Assembly: GCF_001552615.1 (NCBI RefSeq)
Contig: NZ_BCRN01000005.1
Coordinates: forward strand, 186,001 to 250,000
DNA from: Millisia brevis NBRC 105863
Lineage (GTDB): Bacteria > Actinomycetota > Actinomycetes > Mycobacteriales > Mycobacteriaceae
Length of the DNA stretch: 64,000 nt
Reading direction: 5' to 3'
Part shown: positions 27,299-36,841 of the stretch, one piece after another
Layout: each line of letters starts with the position of its first letter
Numbering within the stretch: the first letter of the stretch is position 1
Notes under the pieces: generated by a model
Seen by the model: the letters and a program-made list of their open reading frames with translations, nothing else
Told to the model about the DNA's origin: nothing
Database searches by the model: none
Translations under genes and position numbers: made by a program

Positions 27299-28678
27299 AT
27301 GACCCGTAGGTCCCATCTGTCCGCGATCGACGCCTCGAGCATCTACTCGCGCATCCCCGGCCAGCATATGGACGCGACCGGCGGCTACGTCTTCGCCTGT
27401 CCGGACGACGCCGCACCCACCCGCGAGCAGATCGCGCGGTTCCTGGCGCAGCGGTCGCCGGACGTCGCGGGGGCCTGCCTGCGGGTCGCGGAGGTGCCGG
27501 GCGGCCTCGACCACCCGTATGTGCTGGCCGATCCGCTGCCGCTGGCGCAGCGGACCGTCTTCGCCGACGGCGGCCCGACGACGTGGACGCGGGTGCTCGA
27601 GGCGGCGACGCGGCGGGCCGCCGAACCGATCGACGTCTCGGTCGCCACCAAGGACCTGCTGGTCTTCGACGACGTGCGCGAGGTGCCGGGGCTGCCCGGT
27701 CGGGCGATCGTCGTGCTCACCCGCGACTGCCATTCGGTCAACAATTACGAGCACGACCTGGAGTTCGCGAATTCCCTGTTCGGTGGGGCCGGACCGGTCG
27801 ACCTGCCGGCGCTGCGGCCCGCGGCCCGGCGGGCGCCCGCGCGGCCGATCGCGGCGCTGCGCGGGGCGTGGGCCTTCGTCGGTTCGGTGGCCCGCTTCCC
27901 GCGGGTGCGGCGAGCGCTCGAGGCCGAAGCCGCCGACGCACCGGTCCAGGAGCCGCCGCGGATTCGCCCGGCGACGTCGTTGACGGCGGTGATCGGACCG
28001 GATCGATCCCTTGCGGTGGTGCCGATCCCGCCCGGCGGCCTGCGTCGGGAGGGGGTGACGGCGACCGCGGTGGCGGCGACGATCGTCTCGCGGGCGACGC
28101 AGCGGTACCTCGAAGCGATCGGCGAGCTCTGCCCGGACGATCTGGCGCTGAGTATCCCGACGCCGACCGATCGGCCGCGGGAGTGGTCGATGAACCGTTT
28201 TGTGCTGTCGGTGGTCGACCTGCACCCGACGATCGAGGATCCGATCGAGCGGGCCGCGGCGATCAACGACGATCTGCGCACCGCGATCGCCGACAACGAC
28301 GGCCCGCACGTGCTGCGCACCTTCCGGCTGGTCACCGCACTGCCTGCACCGCACTATCGCCGGCTGGTGCGCGCGGGTGTCGAGGCGGAGTCGCTGTCGG
28401 TCGAGGCGGGCACGACCTCGGCGCACGTCGGCCTGAGCAGCATGAACTTCCCGGACAGCGACCGGTGGGAGTGCGCCGGGACGCCGGTGGCGTTCAGCTT
28501 CAAGTTCGCCCCGGTCAGCACGAGCGTCGGGCTCAACCACGTCGTGTCGAGCACCGCGAACGGCGCCTCGGTGATCACCGCGATGGCCGCCCCGGAGTCG
28601 GTGCCGCGCTTCGACCGGTACGTCGAGTGTCTGACCGCCGCCGTCGACGAGGTCTGCGCGGCTCTGCCGGCCCGGTAG
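27299..28678 (+). CDS. WS/DGAT-like acyltransferase-fold protein without the catalytic HHxxxDG motif
   Basis: The protein is about 459 residues. The N-terminus (LSAIDASSIYSRIPGQHMDATGG) resembles the opening of wax ester synthase/DGAT proteins, and the C-terminal half (GLSSMNFPDSD, then AFSFKFAPVSTSVGL) follows their second domain. Where the family has HHxxxDG, this protein reads RDCHSVNNYEHD, so the two catalytic positions are not conserved. It may bind acyl-CoA or lipid without transferring, or act on another substrate. ATG 27299 is preferred; GTG 27281 is possible. It is convergent with the iron permease gene, with only nine bases between. Confidence 0.6.
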   Translation: MTRRSHLSAIDASSIYSRIPGQHMDATGGYVFACPDDAAPTREQIARFLAQRSPDVAGACLRVAEVPGGLDHPYVLADPLPLAQRTVFADGGPTTWTRVLEAATRRAAEPIDVSVATKDLLVFDDVREVPGLPGRAIVVLTRDCHSVNNYEHDLEFANSLFGGAGPVDLPALRPAARRAPARPIAALRGAWAFVGSVARFPRVRRALEAEAADAPVQEPPRIRPATSLTAVIGPDRSLAVVPIPPGGLRREGVTATAVAATIVSRATQRYLEAIGELCPDDLALSIPTPTDRPREWSMNRFVLSVVDLHPTIEDPIERAAAINDDLRTAIADNDGPHVLRTFRLVTALPAPHYRRLVRAGVEAESLSVEAGTTSAHVGLSSMNFPDSDRWECAGTPVAFSFKFAPVSTSVGLNHVVSSTANGASVITAMAAPESVPRFDRYVECLTAAVDEVCAALPAR

Positions 28679-28687
28679 CGACCGGTC

Positions 28688-30838
28688 TCAGCGTTCGGAG
28701 CGCATCCGGCGCAGCAGCCACAGGAAGTAGGGCGTACCGATCAGCGCGACCACCAGACCCGCCGGGATCTGGGACGGCGCGAGCACCGCGCGGCCGAGCA
28801 GGTCGCCCGCGACCACCAGGATCGCGCCGAAGACGGCGGCCAGGGGCAGCAGCGTGGCGTGCCGCTTGCCGATCAGCAGGCGCGCGGCGTGCGGGGCGAC
28901 CAGGCCGACGAAGGCGATCACCCCGATCGTCGCGGTGGCGACGGCGGTCAGGGCGACCGCCAGGCCGATGTGCAGCAGCCGTTGCCGGCCGACCGCGACC
29001 CCGAGGACACGGGGGGTGATCTCGTCGAATTGCAGCAGATCGAGATCGCGGACCGCGCGGGAGACGACGACCGCCGCGACGATCACGACCACCAGCATCG
29101 GCAGCAGCGCGCCGGCGGTGGTGCCATAGGTCGAGCCGCCGAGCCAGGTGATCGCCTTGGTCTGATTCCACGGATCGGTGCCGATGATCAGCAGGGTGGT
29201 CAACGCGGAGGCCGCGGCGCCGATGCCGACACCGACCAGCACCATCCGCAGCTGGTCGGCCCGCCCGATCACCGCGAGCAGCAGCGCCGCGATCGCCGCT
29301 CCGACCAGCGCCGCGGCGAAGACCGCCCGGTCGGAGGGCACGTCGGCGATCGTGATGACCGCGATCGCTCCGAAGCCGGCCGAGGCGGAGATGCCCAGGA
29401 TGCCCGGGTCGGCAAGCGGGTTGCGGGTGACCGCCTGGAGCAGGGCGCCGGCCAGCGCCAGGCAGATCCCGGCGAGCAGCGCGCCGATCACGCGCGGCAC
29501 CCGGGAGCCCAGGATGATCTCGACGCGCGGGGCGGCGGCGCCGCGCACCCAGTTCCATACGTCGCCCAGCAGCACCAGCCGATCGCCGATCAGCACCCCG
29601 GCGATCGTCACTCCGATGAGGACGGCGACGGCCAGGCCGATCAGCAGGATCGGATGGGCGCGGCCGAAGGCGGTGCCGGCGTGCATGGTGATCAGCGCTT
29701 CGCCGGCCCCGCCGGAGCGCACCCGGCGGGCCAGGAGGATCAGGAACAGCGCGCCGATCAGGCTGGTCAGGACGCCGGTCGGCATCGTCACCCCGGCGAC
29801 GCCGCCGAACAATATCCGCAGCAGCACATCGGCGGTCAGCACCAGCGCAACGCCGGCGATCGCGCTGAGCACCACGAAGGTGCGCTGGCGGCGCAGCGGG
29901 GGCGCCCACGGGCGCAGCAATCCGATGATCGCCGGGGCGACCAGTCCGACGAATCCGATCGGCCCGGCGACGGTGACCGAGCAGGCGGCGAGCACGACCG
30001 CGCAGACGATGACGGCGCGGCGGGTCGCCGCGACCGGGACCCCGAGCGAGGCGGCGGTGTCCTCACCCAACTGCAGCAGGTCGAGCCGGCGCCCGTAGAG
30101 CAGCAGCACCACCAGCGCGATCGCCAGGAACGGCAGCACCGTCAGCACCGCGCGCGGACCGTTCTGGGACAGCGAGCCGGCTCCCCAGACGAACAGTCCC
30201 TGGGTCTGCCAGGGGAAGACCAACAGCAGGACGCTGGTGATCGAGCCGAGGCCGAGGGTCAGCGCCGAACCGGCCAACACCAGCCGCATCGGTGACAGGG
30301 TGCCGCCGGAGGCCAGGCCGATCACCGCGGCGGCCGCCGCGACGCCGCCGACGAAGGCGATCGCCAGGCCGCCGATCGGCCCGGGGCTCAGGCCAACCAC
30401 CGCGGCGACGGTCAGTGCGAGGAATGCGCCGGCGGCGACGCCGGTGGTGTCGGGAGAGGCCAGCGGGTTGCGGGAGACCGACTGCATCGCAGCTCCGGAC
30501 GCCCCGAGGGCCGCGCCGACGACCAGCGCGGCCAGCAGCCGCGGCAGTCGCGAGTCGATCAGCACCGCAGCGGCCTGCGGGATCTCCGCCCCGGTGATCA
30601 CCCGCCACACCGTCGCGGCGTCGTAGTCCGCGGTGCCCTGGGTGAGGTGCACGATCGCCGCGATGATCAGCCACCCCAGCGTCGCCGCTACCACCACCGG
30701 CAACGCCACAAGCGAGCGGCCGGCGGGCCGATCGGCGCCCGGTCGATCGGCGCCGGTTCGATCCCCGTCGGGTCGCGTGCGATCCCCCGGGGACCTCTCG
30801 GTGGTCACACCCTGCCGGGGCGCCGCGGAGTCGGACAC
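28688..30838 (-). CDS. Fused two-domain FecCD-type iron-siderophore ABC permease
   Basis: This 716-residue protein contains two tandem FecCD permease units of about 330 residues, each ending in a conserved FVGLVAPH- or GFVGLVAPA-like motif; the hallmark SRNPLASPD and TRNPLADPG repeats mark the two halves. This is the FhuB arrangement, in which one polypeptide makes the whole transmembrane channel. It imports Fe3+-siderophore with the binding lipoprotein and ATPase encoded just upstream. GTG 30838 lies eight bases after the lipoprotein stop; longer frames would overlap it. Confidence 0.88.
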   Translation of the reverse strand: MSDSAAPRQGVTTERSPGDRTRPDGDRTGADRPGADRPAGRSLVALPVVVAATLGWLIIAAIVHLTQGTADYDAATVWRVITGAEIPQAAAVLIDSRLPRLLAALVVGAALGASGAAMQSVSRNPLASPDTTGVAAGAFLALTVAAVVGLSPGPIGGLAIAFVGGVAAAAAVIGLASGGTLSPMRLVLAGSALTLGLGSITSVLLLVFPWQTQGLFVWGAGSLSQNGPRAVLTVLPFLAIALVVLLLYGRRLDLLQLGEDTAASLGVPVAATRRAVIVCAVVLAACSVTVAGPIGFVGLVAPAIIGLLRPWAPPLRRQRTFVVLSAIAGVALVLTADVLLRILFGGVAGVTMPTGVLTSLIGALFLILLARRVRSGGAGEALITMHAGTAFGRAHPILLIGLAVAVLIGVTIAGVLIGDRLVLLGDVWNWVRGAAAPRVEIILGSRVPRVIGALLAGICLALAGALLQAVTRNPLADPGILGISASAGFGAIAVITIADVPSDRAVFAAALVGAAIAALLLAVIGRADQLRMVLVGVGIGAAASALTTLLIIGTDPWNQTKAITWLGGSTYGTTAGALLPMLVVVIVAAVVVSRAVRDLDLLQFDEITPRVLGVAVGRQRLLHIGLAVALTAVATATIGVIAFVGLVAPHAARLLIGKRHATLLPLAAVFGAILVVAGDLLGRAVLAPSQIPAGLVVALIGTPYFLWLLRRMRSER

Positions 30839-30845
30839 GGGAGGG

Positions 30846-31835
30846 TCAGGCGCCGAGCTTGTCGGCGACGTCGCCGCTGAATGCACCCAGGGACGCCGGT
30901 CCGCCGTAGACCCAGATGCCCTCGGCCGCCGGCTCCACCCGGTTGCCCTGAACGAACGGCAGGCTCTGCCAGACGGCGTTCGGCTCGAGGTAGGTGGTGA
31001 TCGGGTTGTCCTCGTCGGCGTTGGCCCAGTAGAGGAACCAGGAGTCGGCGGGCAGCGCGGTCAGCCCTTCGATGTCGGTATAGGACAGTCCGTACGCCTC
31101 GTCGCCGGCGTCGGGCCACGCCGGGGCCAGCCCGATCGCCGACATGACCGCCTGCGGCGCGGAGCCGGGGCCGTGCATGCGGATCGACACATTGCCGCCG
31201 TCCTCGTAGGGGGAGGCGAAGACCGCTTCGGTCCCGGTGAGTCCGGCGGCGTCGATGCGGGCCTTGTTCGCGTCGAGGGTGGCGGTGAAGTCGTCGAGCA
31301 GCGCGGCCCCCTCGTCCTGCTTGCCGACGGTGGTCGCCAGGGTGGTGACGCTGTCGGTGACCGCGCCGAGGGGATCGGCGGCGTTGGCGTTCTCGAGCAG
31401 CAGCACGGGGGCGATCTGTTCCATCTGGGAGCGCACCGCATCGGGGATCGAGCGGGCGACGCCGACGATCAGGTCCGGTTCGAGGTCGGCGATCGTCTCG
31501 ACGCTCGGCTCGGTGCGCTGGCCGACATCGGTGGGGTCACCGGTCAGGGGGACCGCCGCACCGACCCAGCTGGTGTAGCCGGCGACATCGGAGACGCCGA
31601 CCAGGTCGATCCCGAGACTGGTCATGATCTCGGCCTGCGCCCACTCCAACGCGACCACCCGCTGGGCGGGGCCGTCCGCGAGGGTGACGTCGTTGCCCTC
31701 GCTGTCGGTGACCGTGATCGGCTCGCCGGTCGCGGTGGTGGTCTCGTCGGTGGCCGGGCTGGTCGTGCCGCAGGCGGCGAGCACGGTCAGCGCGGCGATC
31801 GAGCCGAGCGCCAGGGCGGATCGACGCAACTTCAC
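30846..31835 (-). CDS. Iron-siderophore-binding lipoprotein (FecB/FhuD-like)
   Basis: This 329-residue family 8 solute-binding protein has a signal peptide with lipobox LAAC (Cys22). The substrate-binding fold shows RVVALEWAQAEIMTSLGI and EPDLIVGVARSIP, and a long helix would connect the lobes. It starts at GTG 31835 behind AAAGGA. The context, with an ATPase upstream, a fused permease downstream and an IdeR-like box ahead of the operon, points to ferric siderophore uptake. Confidence 0.87.
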   Translation of the reverse strand: MKLRRSALALGSIAALTVLAACGTTSPATDETTTATGEPITVTDSEGNDVTLADGPAQRVVALEWAQAEIMTSLGIDLVGVSDVAGYTSWVGAAVPLTGDPTDVGQRTEPSVETIADLEPDLIVGVARSIPDAVRSQMEQIAPVLLLENANAADPLGAVTDSVTTLATTVGKQDEGAALLDDFTATLDANKARIDAAGLTGTEAVFASPYEDGGNVSIRMHGPGSAPQAVMSAIGLAPAWPDAGDEAYGLSYTDIEGLTALPADSWFLYWANADEDNPITTYLEPNAVWQSLPFVQGNRVEPAAEGIWVYGGPASLGAFSGDVADKLGA

Positions 31836-31903
31836 TTCGGGGGTTCCTTTCGTCGGACGGGTGGAGACGCGGGGGATACGGCCGCGGCCGGGTCGCGCGG
31901 CGG

Positions 31904-32740
31904 CTACGCCGACCGTTCGGCGGGCAGGTCGGCGCGGTGGGACCGGCCGGCGGAGCGGCGGGCCCGGATGTCGAGGACATCGGTGTCGGGGTCGCGGGTG
32001 ACGGTGATCGGGATGCCGTAGACCGCGCCGAGCAGGTCGGCGTCGAGGGCCTGCGCGGGCGGACCGTCGGCGACGATGCGTCCGGCCTCGAGCACCAGGA
32101 CGCGGTCGGCGACGTCGGCCGCATGGTTGAGGTCGTGCAGGACCACCCCGACGGTCACGCCGTGGCGGACCGCGAGTTCGTTGATCAGATCGAGAATCTC
32201 GACCTGATAGCGCAGGTCGAGATGATTGGTCGGTTCGTCGAGGAACAGCACTCCGGTGTCCTGGGCGAGCGCCCCGGCGAACCAGGCGCGTTGCAGCTGA
32301 CCGCCGGAGAGCGTCTCCAGGGAGGTCTCGGCGAGGTCGGTCAAGCCGGTCAGGTGCAGGGCGCGGTCGATCGCGGCGGCGCCGTCGGGGTCGACGCCGC
32401 GCCAGCCGGATCGGTGCGGGTGGCGGCCGAATTCGACGATGTCGCGCACGGTGATCCCGGCCGGGGTGGGCCGCTGCTGGGCGAGCAGTCCCACCCGGGT
32501 GGCGAAGTCGCGGGCGGACAGCGCCCGGGTGTCGGGGACGTCGGTCAACGCGACCGAGCCGGCCGCCGGGGTGAGCAGCCGGCACAGCGCGCGCAGCAGG
32601 GTCGACTTGCCGGATCCGTTCGGGCCGACGAAGGCCGTCACCGTGCCGGGCTCCAGGTCGAACGATGCGTCGGTCACGATGTCGGCGTCGTCGAACCGCA
32701 CCGAGATGCCCGAGGCACGCAAAGACCAGTCGCCACTCAT
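31904..32740 (-). CDS. Iron-siderophore ABC transporter ATPase (FecE/FepC-like)
   Basis: This 278-residue ABC ATPase has Walker A GPNGSGKST (39-47), signature LSGGQLQRAW, Walker B VLFLDEPTNHLDL and the switch His in VVLHDLNHAADVA. The extended C-terminus of about 45 residues is poorly conserved. It is the first gene of the ATPase, lipoprotein, permease operon. The start lies six bases from a DtxR/IdeR-like box, so iron repression is expected. Confidence 0.9.
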   Translation of the reverse strand: MSGDWSLRASGISVRFDDADIVTDASFDLEPGTVTAFVGPNGSGKSTLLRALCRLLTPAAGSVALTDVPDTRALSARDFATRVGLLAQQRPTPAGITVRDIVEFGRHPHRSGWRGVDPDGAAAIDRALHLTGLTDLAETSLETLSGGQLQRAWFAGALAQDTGVLFLDEPTNHLDLRYQVEILDLINELAVRHGVTVGVVLHDLNHAADVADRVLVLEAGRIVADGPPAQALDADLLGAVYGIPITVTRDPDTDVLDIRARRSAGRSHRADLPAERSA

Positions 32741-32745
32741 TCGCT

Positions 32746-32764
32746 TTAACTTAGCCTGTCCTCA
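32746..32764 (-). promoter_or_regulatory. IdeR/DtxR-like iron box
   Basis: On the minus strand the 19-mer TGAGGACAGGCTAAGTTAA matches the consensus TTAGGTTAGGCTAACCTAA at 14 of 19 positions. It sits immediately ahead of the ATPase gene of the siderophore operon, where bound IdeR-Fe2+ would block initiation. It is also within 110 bp of the divergent glutaminase gene. Confidence 0.7.
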
Positions 32765-32851
32765 CTCAGAGTGGTTCGAGTCGGGCTGGAATCGGTCGGG
32801 TTCGCCGCCGACGTGACAGGATGTGGTCAACCGGCCAGGAGGGTCACGGGT

Positions 32852-34123
32852 ATGCGGCTACCGATAGTGGACTACCTCGACGAGGTGCTCGCCGGCATCG
32901 GAACCGACAACCCCGGTGCCACCGCCGACTACATCCCCGAACTGGCCGACGCCGACCCGAGCTTTCTCGGGGTATGCGTCGCGACGATCGACGGCACGAT
33001 CTACGGCGCGGGCGATATCGATGTGCCGTTTTCGATCCAATCGATCTCGAAGCCCTTCGCCTACGCGTTGGCGCTGGCCGAACACGGTCTCGAGCACGTC
33101 CTGGAACGGGTCGGGGTCGAACCGAGCGGTGAGGCGTTCAACGAGTTGTCCCTGGAGGAGGGCTCGGGGCGACCGCTCAACCCGATGATCAACGCCGGAG
33201 CGCTGACGACGCATGCCCTGCTCGGCGGGCCGCAGGCCGATGCCAATGAGCGTTTCGAGATCGTGCGCCGCGGCATGTCGGCGTTTGCCGGTCGCGAACT
33301 GGATGTCGACGAGAACGTCTACAAGTCGGAACGCGAAACCGCCTATCGCAATACGGCGATCGCCAATATGTTGCGCAGTTACGGCACGATCACCGGGGAC
33401 CCGAATGGCGTGGTCGACGGCTATACCCGGCAGTGTTCGGTACTGGTGACGCTGCGCGATCTGGCCCATATGGCGGCGACGCTCGCCAACGCCGGCCGGC
33501 GGCCCGATACCGGTGAGCAGATCGTGCCGCGGTCGGTGGTCCGGCAGGTGCTGTCGGTGATGATGACCTGCGGGATGTACGACGCGGCCGGGGACTGGAT
33601 GTCGACGATCGGCTTTCCCGCCAAGAGCGGTGTCGCGGGCGGCATCCTCGGCGCGCTGCCCGGTCAGGTGGGTATCGCGACGTTCTCCCCGCGGCTGGAC
33701 CAGCACGGCAACAGCGTGCGCGGTATCCGGATCTGCGATCGCATGTCGAAGGACATGGGTATGCACATCATGGAGGGTGCCGAACCGGCCCGATCGGTGA
33801 TCCGGCGCGATCGGGTGTTGACGCTGCCGGGCAACCATCGGGTGCGGGTATGCAGTCTGCAGGGCACCATCGGATTCAGCGGCGCGGAGCGGGTGCTGCG
33901 CACGCTCGCCGAGAATCCGGACAACGCCGGTCGGGTGGTGATCGACCTGCGGCGCGCCTACGCGGTCAACGACGTCGCCCGCCGGATGATCGCGGAGGCC
34001 GCGCGGCGGTTGCAGCTCGACGGGCTGTCGGTGTCGCTGCTCGATCCCGATCGGGTGCTGGCGGATTCGGATGCGGGGGAGGCCGAGGTGATCTCCTCGC
34101 TGGACAAGTACCGCCCATACTGA
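32852..34123 (+). CDS. glsA: Glutaminase with C-terminal STAS-like domain
   Basis: This 423-residue protein starts with a GlsA glutaminase domain (about 1-310). The serine beta-lactamase-like S64-x-x-K67 is in SIQSISKPF, with NPMINAGAL, ERETAYRN and SGVAGGILGALPG as further family motifs. The last 90 residues (RVCSLQGTIGFSGAERVL onward) form a STAS/anti-sigma-antagonist-like domain. It converts glutamine to glutamate and ammonia in the cytoplasm. AGGAGGG lies nine bases before ATG 32852. The second PknG-type gene starts one base after its stop, directly linking a glutamate-producing enzyme to a kinase known to control glutamate metabolism. Confidence 0.92.
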   Translation: MRLPIVDYLDEVLAGIGTDNPGATADYIPELADADPSFLGVCVATIDGTIYGAGDIDVPFSIQSISKPFAYALALAEHGLEHVLERVGVEPSGEAFNELSLEEGSGRPLNPMINAGALTTHALLGGPQADANERFEIVRRGMSAFAGRELDVDENVYKSERETAYRNTAIANMLRSYGTITGDPNGVVDGYTRQCSVLVTLRDLAHMAATLANAGRRPDTGEQIVPRSVVRQVLSVMMTCGMYDAAGDWMSTIGFPAKSGVAGGILGALPGQVGIATFSPRLDQHGNSVRGIRICDRMSKDMGMHIMEGAEPARSVIRRDRVLTLPGNHRVRVCSLQGTIGFSGAERVLRTLAENPDNAGRVVIDLRRAYAVNDVARRMIAEAARRLQLDGLSVSLLDPDRVLADSDAGEAEVISSLDKYRPY

Positions 34124-34124
34124 C

Positions 34125-36482
34125 ATGCCCACCGACCCGGAACCCGAACCTACCGCCACCGCACGGTCCGAATCGACCTCTGCCACCGCGGGTCCCGAGC
34201 CCGAACCGACCGCCGCCGCACGGCCCGAGCCGGAGCCGACGGCTGCCGCCCGCTGGGTGCCCGAGTTCACCGCCCCGTCGCCGCGGACCACCGCAACTCC
34301 ACAGACGACCGCCTCACCCCCGACCGCCGCCTCGCCGCAAACCGCCGCCTCGTCACACACGGCGGCCGCTCCACAGACGTCCGGGAGCCCGCCGACCACC
34401 GGCTCGCCGACGACCGCGGGGTCTTCCGGCCGGACCCGCTCCTCGCGGCGCGGCCGCACCACCCGCACCGTGCGCGGCATCGGCGCCGGTCTGGTCGAGG
34501 TCCCCGAGGTACCGGTCGGCAACCCGGCCGGGGCGCTGCTCACCGACCCGAAAGTGCCCGAGCGCAACCGTTTCTGTACCGCTTGCGGCGCGAAGGTGGG
34601 CCGCTCGACCGATGGCCACCCCGGCGCCACCGAGGGCGACTGTCCACGCTGCGGCGTCCGCTTCTCGTTCGTCCCGGCGCTGCCACCGGGCACCCTCGTC
34701 GCCGGCCAGTACGACGTCCAGGGCGCCCTGGCGCACGGCGGAAACGGGTGGATCTACCTGGCGATCGACCGGAACGTCGAGAACCGCTGGGTGGTACTGA
34801 AAGGGTTGATCCACACCAACAATCCGGAGGCGCGGGCGGCGGCCATCGCCGAGCGGCGCTTCCTGGCCCGTCTGGATCACCCGAATATCGTCAACATCCA
34901 CAACTTCGTGGAACATCCGGGGAGCGACTGCGTCTCCGCCGGATACATAGTGATGGAGTACGTCGGCGGCCGCTCCCTGCACCAGTTGCTCGACGATCGA
35001 CGCCGGCCGGACCGCACGATCGATCCGCTCCCCGTCGACCGCACGATCGCCCTGGGGCTCGAGATCCTGCCGGCCTTCGCCTATCTGCATTCTCAGGGGC
35101 TTGCCTACTGTGATTTCAAGCCCGACAACGCTATCCAGTATGGTCGACGTCTCAAGTTGATCGACCTCGGCGCGGTGATCCGGATGGACGACCGGCACAG
35201 TCCGCTGTTCGGCACCGTGGGCTATCAGGATCCCGAGATCGCCGAGCGCGGACCGTCCGTCGAATCGGATATCTTCACCGTCGGAAGGACATTGGCGGTC
35301 CTCGCGCTCGGGATGCGCCCGAACAATGGCGGCGAACTCGCCCCGATCCCGGAGGATCACCCGGTCCTGCTCGCCCACCCATCGTTCGCTCGGGTGCTGC
35401 GCCGGGCGACCGCCCCGAATCCGTTCCGGCGCTTCGCATCGGCCGACGAGATGGGCGATCAGCTCGAGCACGTCCTGCGCGAAACCCTCGCGTTGTCCAG
35501 CGGTACCCCGCAGCCCCGTCCGTCGATCGTCTTCGGTCCCGGTCGCGGCTGGTTCGCCACCGACCTGCCTTTCGACGGGACGGCGACCGCCCGACCGGAC
35601 CCGGTACGGATCGCCCGAACGTTGCCGATCCCCCTGGTCGACCTGTCCGATCAGGGTGCGGCGCTGTTGGCGACGGCGGTGGGCGCGACCGCCGACGATG
35701 TGGCGGAGATGATCGCCACGGTGGGGCGGATGACCCCGGAGTTGGGGTTCGCCCGGGCGCGGGCGCTGCTGACCGCCGGCGATCCGGCCGCGGCGGACGC
35801 GGTACTCGACGAGATGGCCGCGGATGACCCCGATGACTGGCGGGTGCCCTGGCATCGCGGCCTGGTGGCACTGTCGTCCGGCGACGCGGTGACGGCGGTG
35901 AGCGCCTTCGACGAGTGCTATACGGCGCTGCCGGGCGAGAGCGTCGTGAAGTTGGCGCTGGCCGCGGCGGCCGAGTGCGCCGAGACCGACCGCTCCGCCG
36001 GGCGCTACTACGCGATCGTGGCGCAGACCGATCCGGCGGCGGCGGACGCCGCCTTCGGGTGGGCCCGCACGTTGCTGCGTTCCGGTGACCGGGAGGGCGC
36101 GATCCGTGCCCTCGACCTGGTCCCGGGGTCGTCGAGTCAGCATGTCGCCGCCCAACTCGGCGCGATTCGCACCGAGCTCGCCGATCCCGATTCCCGCGAC
36201 CGCGCCACCCTCGACCGGGCCGCGGGCCGGGCGGCCGTCCTGCCACTGGATCCGGCCACCGACCAGCAGGTGCGCGCCGAACTGCTCGAGGCGGCGATCG
36301 CCCTGGCGGATGCACCGACCCCCTCCGGCAATGCGTTTGTCGGAGTGCCCTGGACGTCCCGCGATCTACGCTTCGCCCTGGAACATTCGTTACGCGCGTC
36401 CGCACGGTTGACCACGGATCCCGACAGCCGCTACGCGCTGGTCGACCGGGCCAACGACATCCGACCCCGCACCTGGACCTGA
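34125..36482 (+). CDS. pknG: PknG-type Ser/Thr protein kinase, copy 2
   Basis: This 785-residue kinase has a Pro/Thr/Ala-rich disordered N-terminus to about 115, without the four-Cys knuckle of copy 1. A rubredoxin-like CTAC/CPRC pair follows (about 149-175), then a kinase domain (about 195-460) and a TPR tail. Key residues are K226 in VVLKG, D330 in YCDFKPDN and D347 in IDLG, all in the same sequence context as copy 1. Its ATG is one base after the glutaminase stop, so the two are co-transcribed. The parallel glnH/glnX genes face it 2.9 kb away across the propeller protein gene. Confidence 0.9.
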   Translation: MPTDPEPEPTATARSESTSATAGPEPEPTAAARPEPEPTAAARWVPEFTAPSPRTTATPQTTASPPTAASPQTAASSHTAAAPQTSGSPPTTGSPTTAGSSGRTRSSRRGRTTRTVRGIGAGLVEVPEVPVGNPAGALLTDPKVPERNRFCTACGAKVGRSTDGHPGATEGDCPRCGVRFSFVPALPPGTLVAGQYDVQGALAHGGNGWIYLAIDRNVENRWVVLKGLIHTNNPEARAAAIAERRFLARLDHPNIVNIHNFVEHPGSDCVSAGYIVMEYVGGRSLHQLLDDRRRPDRTIDPLPVDRTIALGLEILPAFAYLHSQGLAYCDFKPDNAIQYGRRLKLIDLGAVIRMDDRHSPLFGTVGYQDPEIAERGPSVESDIFTVGRTLAVLALGMRPNNGGELAPIPEDHPVLLAHPSFARVLRRATAPNPFRRFASADEMGDQLEHVLRETLALSSGTPQPRPSIVFGPGRGWFATDLPFDGTATARPDPVRIARTLPIPLVDLSDQGAALLATAVGATADDVAEMIATVGRMTPELGFARARALLTAGDPAAADAVLDEMAADDPDDWRVPWHRGLVALSSGDAVTAVSAFDECYTALPGESVVKLALAAAAECAETDRSAGRYYAIVAQTDPAAADAAFGWARTLLRSGDREGAIRALDLVPGSSSQHVAAQLGAIRTELADPDSRDRATLDRAAGRAAVLPLDPATDQQVRAELLEAAIALADAPTPSGNAFVGVPWTSRDLRFALEHSLRASARLTTDPDSRYALVDRANDIRPRTWT

Positions 36483-36841
36483 ACGCCATCGCCAAGGCGG
36501 CTCATCGACCATTTTCCCGGCATGCTTTCGGTCCGCTGATCCACACCTCGATGCGAACGGCGACAAGATGCCAAGAGGAACCGTCTCGTCATTAACGACA
36601 ACGATCCATTTCGTCCGTACGCCGCGAATCCCACCGGCTAGGAATGTGCAGACGAGACGTAAGAGTACGCCATACTTTTGGCCGGAAACTGGGGTACTGT
36701 CAGGCCATTGATTAACCGAAGACCGCCAATGCGGGGAAATATCTTCCGCCAATCGTGCAGCTTTCGACCCTGAGGCGCCGTCCGTACGTACTCCCTGCTC
36801 CACGCCCGGTGTTGCCGCAGGGAATCCCGAAACGAGAAACA
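36483..36841. other. Gene-free region between kinase copy 2 and the propeller protein gene
   Basis: About 360 bases, visibly richer in A+T than the surroundings, with no convincing coding frame. It probably carries the promoter and a long 5' leader of the surface protein gene. No clear terminator hairpin was found after the kinase, so readthrough is possible. Confidence 0.45.
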
